A stretch of 12,199 bases of DNA from an uncultured Planctomycetaceae bacterium (GTDB lineage: Bacteria > Planctomycetota > Planctomycetia > Planctomycetales > Planctomycetaceae), in assembly GCA_903921605.1 (NCBI GenBank), contig CAIXQV010000360.1, positions 1-12,199 on the forward strand, given 5' to 3'. Positions 6,534 to 12,199 of this stretch are shown in pieces. Both the position numbers and the translations under genes were made by a program. Under the pieces are notes generated by a model that did not search any database, was not told the origin of the DNA, and was given only the letters and a program-made list of their open reading frames with translations. Every line of letters starts with the position of its first letter. The stretch's first letter is position 1.

Positions 6534-7688
6534 CTAGAACACATCCGCTGGATCTGCCGTGCGGACCTTGCGAATTGCAATCATCGCCGACAATCCACAC
6601 ATCACGATCGTCAGTACAAACACAAATATGGCTCTCTCCACGGTCATCGAGAATTGCATCTGAATCGCTTTCGTGGCAACTCGATACAATCCCAGAGCCA
6701 ACACAAATCCCGGCAGGTAACCCAGCAACGCCAGAATCACTGATTGGCTCAACACCACCTGCAGCAAGTAACGATCGCTGAAGCCCATCGCCTTCATTGT
6801 CGCATACTGCGGCAGATGATTGGTGACCTCGGTATACAGAATCTGATACACCACAACGAACCCGATGAAGAATCCGACGGCTGCTCCCATGCCGAAGATA
6901 AAGTCAATCGGTGCGTTCTCGCGAATGAAGACGACTTCTGCGGCGACCAGTTCCTCGCGAGTCAGGACTTTGGCTTCCGTGCCGACATACTGTCGCAATG
7001 AGGCTCGCACAGCCTGAGTATCAGCTCCGGGACGAAGACGGATCAGACCCAGATCCACGGAGCCAGGCTTGCGGTCCGGGAATAGCCGCAAAAAATTGAC
7101 GTGCGATGTGAACAGATTACCGTCCGTGTTGATCGAAATGCCCACGTCGATCGAATCGATCAATCGCACTTTCCGCAGATTGACTTCGACATCGATCGAG
7201 TCATTCTCCGCCAGATACTGCTTTATCGGGCCATAGTTTGTTCGGCTCATCCCGTCGTAGAGCAGTCGATCAATATCGTTGAGTTCCTCTGTAAATCGCT
7301 CGATCCCAGGTAACTTCATCATGCCCGCATTGGGGTCGACACCATACAGGCTGACAGGAAACTCCAGTTTGTTCCACGGGTTTCGCAGCCGCCCCTGCCC
7401 CATGTACATCTCCGAAATGGCTAAGACATCGGGGTCCGAGCCGACGCGGTAAAGCAACCGCCGCGGAAACTGAGCGGACGCAAAAATTGTCTTGGTCCGA
7501 GGACTGACGATCACCAGATCGGCTGTAACTCGCCGAGCCACAGCGACACTGTTATCCATGGCGCCCTGGCGAATTCCCAACTGCACCAGCATCAGCATCA
7601 CAGCCACAACAACGCCAGCCGCGGCAACCGCAAGTTTGACCTTGTTGTATGTGAGCTGGCACCATGCCACAAAGAACGCGGAGAACAT
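6534..7688 (-). CDS. ABC transporter permease, DevC type (FtsX/MacB-like fold)
   Basis: A 384-residue inner-membrane permease of an envelope-spanning exporter. It shows the type VII ABC arrangement: one helix near the N-terminus (about 17-37), a large periplasmic domain (about 40-260), then three helices (about 262-284, 307-333 and 350-372). DevC-like marks include the N-terminal WCQLTYNKVKLAVAAAG, the cluster REELVAAEVVFIRENAPIDF before helix 2, QYATMKAMGFSDRYLLQVV after it, and the terminal DPADVF. DevC proteins work with a DevA ATPase and a DevB adaptor; in heterocyst-forming cyanobacteria the set exports envelope glycolipid, but relatives occur in many bacteria and cargo differs. The ATG at 7688 is 5 bp after the adaptor stop, so translation is probably coupled. 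Subgroup call is fairly firm, cargo unknown. Confidence 0.92.
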   Translation of the reverse strand: MFSAFFVAWCQLTYNKVKLAVAAAGVVVAVMLMLVQLGIRQGAMDNSVAVARRVTADLVIVSPRTKTIFASAQFPRRLLYRVGSDPDVLAISEMYMGQGRLRNPWNKLEFPVSLYGVDPNAGMMKLPGIERFTEELNDIDRLLYDGMSRTNYGPIKQYLAENDSIDVEVNLRKVRLIDSIDVGISINTDGNLFTSHVNFLRLFPDRKPGSVDLGLIRLRPGADTQAVRASLRQYVGTEAKVLTREELVAAEVVFIRENAPIDFIFGMGAAVGFFIGFVVVYQILYTEVTNHLPQYATMKAMGFSDRYLLQVVLSQSVILALLGYLPGFVLALGLYRVATKAIQMQFSMTVERAIFVFVLTIVMCGLSAMIAIRKVRTADPADVF

Positions 7689-7693
7689 AAAGT

Positions 7694-8842
7694 TTATCTC
7701 GCTGACTGATGGCTGATGGCCTGCACTGATCCACCAGCAGCATCGGTTTGCTGCGAGTCCGCAATGTTCAGCAGAATCGTGATTTCGACACGAGCGTTCG
7801 AAAGTCGAGTGACGGACTCAATCTGATCAGAATTCAGATCAATTCTCACTTCGACAACTCTCGCGTCGGTGTCGCTGACGGGATCATTGGTCAGCACAAC
7901 TTTGCGAGAAACCAGGTTCCCGATCTCAACGACCTTCCCGTCGATCTGATGACCTGACGAATCAATATTGATCCTCGCCGCCATCCCCAAATGGACCAGC
8001 GATACATCCGCTTCGAACACTTCCGCCACGGCCTGCATTCGCAGCACATTTCCCAGTTCGAGCACTCCGCGGTCGTTCAGCTTCTCCCCGGGATGAGTAT
8101 GGATCTTCAAAATTCGACCAGCCGCCGGAGCAACAACGACCGATGCGTCCGCGTCCGCCTGGGCCCGCGCGACAGAAGCCCTCGCTCCCGCGATCTCCTT
8201 CTCCGCCACGGCCACATCGACGTTTCGAATCTCTTTAAGACTTTCCAGCGTTCCCGCGGCTCGACGCTGTTCGAGCAGTAGTCGATCAAACTCCCATTGC
8301 CGCTGATCAACTAACTCGATGGAGATCGCTTGTTTGGCATGCAGCTCTTTGGCTCGGTTCAAATCCCGAGCCGCCACTTTCGACTGGGATTCCGCCATGT
8401 TGACCGCCGCTTGCTGGGCTTCAATGTCTCCTGCTTTCGCGCCGGCTTTGATTTGTTGCAGGCGAGCTTCCGCGGTGGCCAACCGAGCCTGGGCCTCGTC
8501 CAAAGCCGCCATGCGTCGCGCTTGGTTATCGAGTATTGCCAGCGTTGCACCGGCATCCACGTCGTCACCTTCCTTCACTAGCAGTCGTTCAATCACCGCG
8601 CCTTCGTTGCCGGAGCTGGGAGACAATTGCAGAATCGTACCGGCCGGTTCAAGTCGTCCCAGCGAATGCACCTGAACTCGCTTCGCAGGCTTCAGTGATT
8701 CTACGGCAGCCCTCGCCGCCACGGTTTGGGCCTGGACATGTTGATAATAAAACCAACCGCCGACACTGCCACCGACGAGCAGAAGTGTCATCAGGAGGCG
8801 AAGTCGACCGCGAGTTGTCTTTCGAGGAGAAGGATTGCTCAT
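7694..8842 (-). CDS. Periplasmic adaptor (membrane fusion protein), DevB/HlyD type
   Basis: A 382-residue adaptor linking the inner-membrane ABC complex to an outer-membrane channel. One membrane anchor lies at about 15-33 after a basic N-terminus. The lipoyl-like domain is split (VIERLLVKEGDDVDAGATLAILD at about 83-105, and VVVAPAAGRILKIHTHPGE at about 235-253) around an Ala/Glu/Arg-rich coiled-coil hairpin of about 107-232. The hairpin tip holds R163-x3-L167-x6-S174, the RLS motif by which AcrA-type adaptors meet TolC. The C-terminal RVVEVRIDLNSDQIESVTRLSNARV (about 328-352, split here by residue numbering) fits the DevB subgroup. The start overlaps the TetR stop by 4 bp (ATGA) and its stop is 5 bp before the permease. 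No TolC-like gene is in the window, so the channel must come from elsewhere. Confidence 0.93.
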   Translation of the reverse strand: MSNPSPRKTTRGRLRLLMTLLLVGGSVGGWFYYQHVQAQTVAARAAVESLKPAKRVQVHSLGRLEPAGTILQLSPSSGNEGAVIERLLVKEGDDVDAGATLAILDNQARRMAALDEAQARLATAEARLQQIKAGAKAGDIEAQQAAVNMAESQSKVAARDLNRAKELHAKQAISIELVDQRQWEFDRLLLEQRRAAGTLESLKEIRNVDVAVAEKEIAGARASVARAQADADASVVVAPAAGRILKIHTHPGEKLNDRGVLELGNVLRMQAVAEVFEADVSLVHLGMAARINIDSSGHQIDGKVVEIGNLVSRKVVLTNDPVSDTDARVVEVRIDLNSDQIESVTRLSNARVEITILLNIADSQQTDAAGGSVQAISHQSAR

Positions 8843-9474
8843 TGCTGCACCTCCGGAACAGCAACGCGTTCTGTAATGATCTCTTCTGCTGAGGAGGACA
8901 ACTGCATCTGAGCTGCGATACGTACCCGAAGGCTCTCCGCGACCTTATGAATCAGCGGATCGTCAGGGCCGATCAGGCCCATAAATTGCCACAGCAATAA
9001 GCCATCGATCGTCAGCCACACCAGCAGTTGCTCCATCCCATCTCGTGGATCACTCAGACAGCGGTTCCTCATCCGAATCGCCAGGTCTCTTAAAGGTTGC
9101 ATCGCGCCGGGACTTGTCACAGCGCCGGCCAGAGTGGCCACGAAGAATCGAGCCAGCACATCGGCGTCAACGTCGTTGGGTTTTGATTCTGCTGGCGACT
9201 GCGGAAACAGGCAGTCCAGCATGCAACGGGCCCATCGCATTCGCGGCTCCGGGTCATCGATGACTCGCCGCATCAGCATCGTTTCGCACTGCTGACTGAA
9301 GTATTCTAACACCCCCCGGATGAGTTCATCCTTGCTGGGGAAATGGTACATCACACCGCCTTTTGTGATGCCTGTTTCACGAGCGACGTTCTCGAGTGTC
9401 ATTGCCAGCAGCCCGTCTCGGCTGGCGATCCGGATTGCGGCTTCGCAGATTTTGTCTTTAGTCACGGCGGTCAT
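8839..9474 (-). CDS. TetR-family transcriptional regulator
   Basis: A 211-residue regulator, probably a repressor of the operon it heads. The N-terminal TetR DNA-binding domain covers about 5-52, with the helix-turn-helix at about 26-45 (TLENVARETGITKGGVMYHF) and the usual FPSKDEL after it. The C-terminal ligand and dimer domain (about 75-190) includes ARFFVATLAGA and TIDGLLLWQFMGLIG, similar to one TetR C-terminal subgroup, ligand not predictable. The ATG at 9474 gives a standard length. Its stop overlaps the adaptor start (ATGA), so regulator and pump are one transcription unit, which points to autoregulation induced by the exported compound. A candidate promoter and a 7-bp-arm inverted repeat lie immediately upstream. 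Confidence 0.95.
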   Translation of the reverse strand: MTAVTKDKICEAAIRIASRDGLLAMTLENVARETGITKGGVMYHFPSKDELIRGVLEYFSQQCETMLMRRVIDDPEPRMRWARCMLDCLFPQSPAESKPNDVDADVLARFFVATLAGAVTSPGAMQPLRDLAIRMRNRCLSDPRDGMEQLLVWLTIDGLLLWQFMGLIGPDDPLIHKVAESLRVRIAAQMQLSSSAEEIITERVAVPEVQQ

Positions 9475-9507
9475 CGCTTTTGGCCAGGAAACTTCTTGGT
9501 TTTTTTT

Positions 9508-9536
9508 ACTGTACCGTGCGGATTGTTCGCCGTTAA
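9508..9536 (-). promoter_or_regulatory. Candidate sigma-70-type promoter for the tetR-devBCA operon
   Basis: On the minus strand TTAACG (9531-9536) and TACAGT (9508-9513) stand 17 nt apart, each matching the consensus at 4 of 6 positions. The -10 box ends 33 nt before the TetR start at 9474, giving a short leader with a run of eight A. The match is moderate, the position good. Confidence 0.45.
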
Positions 9537-9537
9537 C

Positions 9538-9561
9538 AGCAATTGATTTGGGAAAATTGCT
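9538..9561. promoter_or_regulatory. Candidate TetR operator: AGCAATT-N10-AATTGCT
   Basis: A perfect 7-bp-arm inverted repeat with a 10-nt spacer sits directly upstream of the -35 box of the candidate tetR promoter. Size (24 bp) and place suit a TetR dimer site. The plus strand continues into TTTT, so a weak terminator in that direction is an alternative reading. Confidence 0.4.
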
Positions 9562-9587
9562 TTTTGTGCCGCGAGAATGGCCGTCCC

Positions 9588-9623
9588 GTTGACAGAAGTT
9601 GACGCATGTTCCCTATCAGGGAA
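9588..9623. promoter_or_regulatory. GTTGAC direct repeat followed by TTCCCT-N3-AGGGAA palindrome
   Basis: GTTGAC occurs at 9588-9593 and again at 9598-9603, a 10-bp period that puts both copies on one DNA face; the first reads TTGACA, a perfect -35 box on the plus strand. Next comes the perfect palindrome TTCCCTATCAGGGAA (9609-9623). No good -10 box follows. It lies within the 409 bp (9475-9883) between tetR and the DUF3127 gene, a stretch with no convincing gene. Confidence 0.35.
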
Positions 9624-9810
9624 AGGGTTAGTTGTTTGAACCAAAAAACGTAAAGGAGTATCCTGGACCGAAAGGGGTATGATCTTGCTGAGCTGGAGAA
9701 CGCGGCCATTCCCGAGGTCTCCCGAGACGCCCCGTCCCAATCGTCGCCCGTCGAGCGTCATGAACGAATCAGTTGTTTTTGATTCCCGGACGAGGAAAAT
9801 GGCGGCCTGC

Positions 9811-9839
9811 TTGAGACTCTTTGTCGGGTGGCGTACCAT
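9811..9839 (+). promoter_or_regulatory. Candidate promoter for the DUF3127 gene
   Basis: TTGAGA (9811-9816) and TACCAT (9834-9839) are 17 nt apart, each 4 of 6 to consensus, with the -10 box ending 44 nt before the ATG at 9884. Spacing and position are right, sequence match moderate. Confidence 0.4.
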
Positions 9840-9883
9840 GCAGTCTCTACGCATTAATATCAGCAGAAAATAGGATGATTTCC

Positions 9884-10252
9884 ATGGCCGACGCCACGGT
9901 CACCGGTCAGGTTCACTTGATTGAACCCACAAAGACTTTTGGACAAAAAGGCTTCCGTAAACGCATGGTTGTGCTGGAGCAGACCAACGGCCGTTTTACG
10001 AATTACCTCCCGCTGGAGTTCGTTTCTGACGCCTGTGATTCGGTCGACAACTTGAAGCTCGGCGACAAGGTGAAGGTGTCTTACCGACTCACAGGCCGCA
10101 AATGGCAGCGGGACGAGATGAGCGAAGTTAAATTCTTCCTCAGCGCGGAAGCGACCGGATTTCAGTTGATCTCGGGCGGTGATTCATCGGCTTCAGCAGT
10201 CGCTGACGACGAACCCGACTTCGGCCCGGCTGACGAATCTGCTCCGTTTTAA
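9884..10252 (+). CDS. DUF3127 OB-fold protein with SSB-like acidic C-terminal tail
   Basis: A 122-residue protein with no signal peptide. Residues about 4-95 (ATVTGQVHLIEP, then GFRKRMVVLEQT, LPLEFVSDAC, LGDKVKVSYRLTGRKW) fit DUF3127, a small predicted OB-fold related in style to single-stranded DNA-binding proteins. A Gly/Ser linker (about 98-106) leads to an acidic tail, ADDEPDFGPADESAPF, ending in Pro-Phe exactly at the C-terminus, as in the SSB tail that recruits repair and replication partners. Nucleic-acid binding is therefore inferred, not shown. The ATG at 9884 has AGGA 8 nt upstream; an in-frame ATG at 9875 would add three residues, and the frame stays open to 9821. It is alone on the plus strand between the tetR promoter region and convergent mnmA. 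Confidence 0.85.
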   Translation: MADATVTGQVHLIEPTKTFGQKGFRKRMVVLEQTNGRFTNYLPLEFVSDACDSVDNLKLGDKVKVSYRLTGRKWQRDEMSEVKFFLSAEATGFQLISGGDSSASAVADDEPDFGPADESAPF

Positions 10253-10437
10253 ACAGCCGGCTCCAGGCATCATACCGCCCATCAGGCATCGCTGCGCACA
10301 ACATTGAGAGCAAACGGGGTCTCCTGCAAGCGGCGAGCAATCTTTAAAATGAGTGACAGGACGCGAGAATGCGTCGGCCTCATTTGCGAGGTGCTCAACG
10401 CAGGCTAAGTTAGTGTCGCAGAGCAAGCGGAGCAGAA

Positions 10438-11544
10438 TCAGAGGATCCAGCCGCCACCCAGAACGTGGTCGCCGTTGTACAGGACGGCCGCTTGTCCCGG
10501 TGCTACGCCAAAGATGGGATCGTCCGGAATAATCGTGGCCCGGTCGTCTTGCTCGACCTGTACCGTACAGCTTTCTGAAGCCTGCCGATAACGCACTTTG
10601 ACTTCGCAGCGAAAACTGTCGCCGGGACGATCAGCCAGCCAATTGAGCTGGTGGATTCGAATCGATTTCGTCGCGAGATCTTCGCGGAGCCCAAGGACCA
10701 CCTGTCGGTTCTCGGGATTGATCCGGATCACAAATCGCGGCTCCCCAAACGCAATTCCCAGCCCCTTGCGCTGGCCGACGGTAAAGTGTTCGTAGCCCTC
10801 ATGCTGCCCCAGTACGCGACCTTCCAGATCAACAAAGTCTCCGGCCGTTCCGTCGTGGCCACGGTAGCGTTTTAAAAATCCCGCGTAATCCTGATCGGGC
10901 ACGAAACAGATTTCGTAACTATCCTTTTTGTCTGCAACACGAAGTCCGGACTGGCGAGCAAGTTCTCGAATCTCCGGCTTCTGAAATGTTCCAATCGGCA
11001 GCAGCACGTTAGGCAGAAGCTCTCGTCGAATCCCAAACAACACGTAGGACTGATCTTTGTTGTCATCGTCGCCACGAAACAAGCCCCATTGCTGAGTCGT
11101 CTCGTTCTGCTGAAGTCGAGCATAGTGCCCAGTCGCGATATAGTTCGCACCAACCTGCTGAGCAAACTCCCAGAGCTTTCCGAACTTCAGCCAGTTGTTG
11201 CACTGCACACAGGGATTCGGAGTCCGCCCCGCAAGATACTCGTCAGCAAAGTAGTCTTTGATCCTGCGAAAGGCATCCTGCAGGTTCAGCGAGTGAAACG
11301 GAATCCCGAGGCGGTCCGCCACACGCCGCGCATCAGCAGCATCTTCCGAACTGCAACAGCCCTGCCGATGAGCCGGTGCGTTAACAATGGGCAGCAGATT
11401 TCCGCCCGGCAGTGCGCAGGCGGTTTCGGTTTCACCGGATCTCATAAACAGACCGATGACTTCATATCCCTGTTCATGCAACAGGACTGCGGCGGCGGAA
11501 CTGTCAACTCCACCACTCATTGCCAGCACGACTCGTTCTGCCAT
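10438..11544 (-). CDS. mnmA: tRNA-specific 2-thiouridylase MnmA
   Basis: MnmA adenylates and thiolates U34 of the Lys, Glu and Gln tRNAs, making the 2-thio part of mnm5s2U with sulfur relayed from a cysteine desulfurase. The 368-residue length is normal. Visible marks: PP-loop SGGVDSS (10-16), GRTPNPCVQCN (106-116) with C115 at the position of the E. coli catalytic Cys102, ATGHYAR (137-143), KDQSYVL (163-169), EICFVPD (211-217) with C213 matching Cys199, and FTVGQRKGLG (254-263) in the central domain; a beta-barrel C-terminal domain ends the protein. A segment of about 38-62, with GCCSSED just after, is longer than in E. coli. C112 replaces the Asp of the E. coli NPDILC motif, giving CxxC plus C213. 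The ATG at 11544 starts directly at the family N-terminus. Identity is very sure. Confidence 0.97.
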   Translation of the reverse strand: MAERVVLAMSGGVDSSAAAVLLHEQGYEVIGLFMRSGETETACALPGGNLLPIVNAPAHRQGCCSSEDAADARRVADRLGIPFHSLNLQDAFRRIKDYFADEYLAGRTPNPCVQCNNWLKFGKLWEFAQQVGANYIATGHYARLQQNETTQQWGLFRGDDDNKDQSYVLFGIRRELLPNVLLPIGTFQKPEIRELARQSGLRVADKKDSYEICFVPDQDYAGFLKRYRGHDGTAGDFVDLEGRVLGQHEGYEHFTVGQRKGLGIAFGEPRFVIRINPENRQVVLGLREDLATKSIRIHQLNWLADRPGDSFRCEVKVRYRQASESCTVQVEQDDRATIIPDDPIFGVAPGQAAVLYNGDHVLGGGWIL

Positions 11545-11654
11545 CGTTCGACTACGCTAACCCAAAGAAAACGGTGCAAGCTTCCTCACGAAGCTCGCTG
11601 CGGAAAGCCCTGAGTTTACCGCATTTCCGACAAAACACACTCGCCAAATGAAAC

Positions 11655-11692
11655 GACGCGTGGATGATTGCCAAAGCAACCATCCCCGCGTC
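11655..11692 (-). other. Strong 17-bp hairpin upstream of mnmA (leader element or second terminator)
   Basis: Arms 11655-11671 and 11676-11692 pair at 15 of 17 positions around a 4-nt loop. In minus-strand RNA one of the two mismatches becomes a G-U pair, leaving a single G-A mismatch, so the fold favours the minus transcript. It lies between the desaturase terminator and mnmA, 111 nt before the mnmA start, followed on that strand by GTTTCATTT. It may be a second terminator for the desaturase or part of the mnmA leader. A further 6-bp stem, AGCTTC/GAAGCT (11579-11595), lies nearer mnmA. Confidence 0.45.
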
Positions 11693-11723
11693 AGGATTCT
11701 GAATGGAGAGACTTACCCTCGCC

Positions 11724-11749
11724 AAAAACGGCCGGAACACTCACGGCCG
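11724..11749 (-). terminator. Rho-independent terminator of the desaturase gene
   Basis: Read on the minus strand: CGGCCG, a 9-nt loop, CGGCCG, then TTTTT. The stem is fully GC and begins 6 nt after the desaturase stop codon, a textbook intrinsic terminator. Confidence 0.8.
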
Positions 11750-11755
11750 ATTCGT

Positions 11756-12199
11756 TCAGGCAGCCCCAGCCACAGCCTTTTCCATCATGTCTGATTCCTG
11801 GTCGGATTCATCTGCAGTTCGGCCTGTTGGCACTTTGTCTTTAACGTCATAAGCCAATCCGACAGCCCGAAGAGCTTTGATCGACCACCATGTGATATCG
11901 AATTCCCACCACTTGTGACCAGCAGGAGCAACCGCCGGATGAGCATGGTGATTATTGTGCCAGCCTTCGCCGTACGCGAGGATTGCGACCCACCACAGAT
12001 TGCGAGAATGATCGCGAGTATCGTAGTTGCGGTAGCCCCAGAGATGAGTCGCAGAATTCACAAACCAGGTGCTGTGATACGCCGCAACCATTCGTACACA
12101 CATGCCCCAGACAACAAGAGACGCGCCCATTTGCCAGCCACCAATGGCCCAGCCAGCGGCCAGCAACACAAGTCCGCCGCCCCATAGCCACAGAGCAAA
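11756..12199 (-). CDS. Membrane fatty acid (acyl-CoA/acyl-lipid delta-9) desaturase, C-terminal fragment (gene runs off the right edge)
   Basis: The minus strand is open from the window edge to the TGA at 11756-11758 (147 residues visible). It shows the third histidine box of di-iron membrane desaturases, GEGWHNNHHAHP, followed by KWWEFDITWWSIKALRAVGL and DVKDKVPTG, the typical end of delta-9 desaturases. Before it lie a hydrophobic stretch (WLWGGGLVLLAAGWAIGGW) and NSATHLWGYRNYDTRDHSRN, also characteristic. The first two histidine boxes and the start lie outside the window. The enzyme would add a cis double bond to acyl chains at the inner membrane, controlling fluidity. The last 25 or so residues (ADESDQESDMMEKAVAGAA) are polar and not conserved. 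A strong terminator follows at once, so it ends its transcript. Confidence 0.93.
   Translation of the reverse strand, partial: FALWLWGGGLVLLAAGWAIGGWQMGASLVVWGMCVRMVAAYHSTWFVNSATHLWGYRNYDTRDHSRNLWWVAILAYGEGWHNNHHAHPAVAPAGHKWWEFDITWWSIKALRAVGLAYDVKDKVPTGRTADESDQESDMMEKAVAGAA

Noticed and set aside
9471..9854. A 127-codon minus-strand frame upstream of tetR
   Set aside because: No ribosome-binding site or recognisable domain; it runs through the candidate operators and promoter and overlaps the TetR start by 4 bp only by chance.
9679..9873. A 64-codon plus-strand frame before the DUF3127 gene, with AAGGGG next to its ATG
   Set aside because: The purine stretch is too close to the ATG, the product is low in recognisable structure and Arg-rich, and the frame contains the candidate DUF3127 promoter. 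A real small protein cannot be fully excluded.
10253..10437. Possible terminator or element between the convergent DUF3127 and mnmA genes
   Set aside because: Only short features are present: AGCCGGCT right after the stop (10255-10262), a CAGGCATC direct repeat (10264 and 10283), and a 5-bp stem GACGC/GCGTC (10360-10375). None has a T run or enough strength to call.
11552..11740. A 62-codon minus-strand frame between the desaturase and mnmA
   Set aside because: It starts inside the desaturase terminator and spans the strong hairpin; no ribosome-binding site or motif.
1..12199. CRISPR arrays, insertion sequences, integrases, tRNA or rRNA genes, defence modules
   Set aside because: No regularly spaced repeats, transposase or integrase motifs, or RNA gene signatures were seen on either strand.

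Overview
The window looks like chromosomal DNA of a planctomycete (Pirellula/Rhodopirellula/Gimesia-like; genus not determinable here). The main clues are an 814-residue secreted protein with the planctomycete cytochrome / DUF1549 / DUF1553 architecture, a Tat-exported Gfo/Idh/MocA oxidoreductase, a small Lys-rich 'YTVHTG' protein of a kind I associate with this phylum, and an intergenic palindrome built on GCGTTAGC. No mobile element, CRISPR array, rRNA or tRNA was seen.

Layout. 1-2440 (minus): a three-gene run read as Tat oxidoreductase, then 2-oxoglutarate/Fe(II) dioxygenase (probable TTG start overlapping the upstream stop), then the N-terminus of a secreted DUF5077-like protein cut by the window edge. 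2441-2787: divergent intergenic region with two inverted repeats. 2788-5232 (plus): the cytochrome/DUF1549/DUF1553 protein. 5233-5475: non-coding and unusually rich in hairpins. 5476-5649 (plus): a 57-residue basic protein. 5762-9474 (minus): a four-gene operon, TetR regulator, DevB/HlyD-type adaptor, DevC-type permease, DevA-type ATPase, with tight junctions and candidate promoter and operator upstream. 9884-10252 (plus): a DUF3127 OB-fold protein with an SSB-like acidic tail. 10438-11544 (minus): mnmA. 11545-11755: strong hairpins including a clear terminator. 11756-12199 (minus): C-terminus of a membrane fatty acid desaturase, cut by the right edge.

How the genes work together. The TetR-DevBCA block should make a regulated three-part efflux pump; the adaptor carries the R-x3-L-x6-S tip motif used to dock a TolC-type channel, but no channel gene is in view. 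The left run suggests periplasmic or surface breakdown of a sugar-like or natural compound, substrate unknown. The remaining genes (mnmA, DUF3127, desaturase, small basic protein) look like independent housekeeping units.

I see no clear new defence or mobile system. The most promising leads are the structured 5244-5380 region and the small basic protein after it, the SSB-like tail of the DUF3127 protein, the three-cysteine MnmA, and the 17-bp hairpin at 11655-11692.
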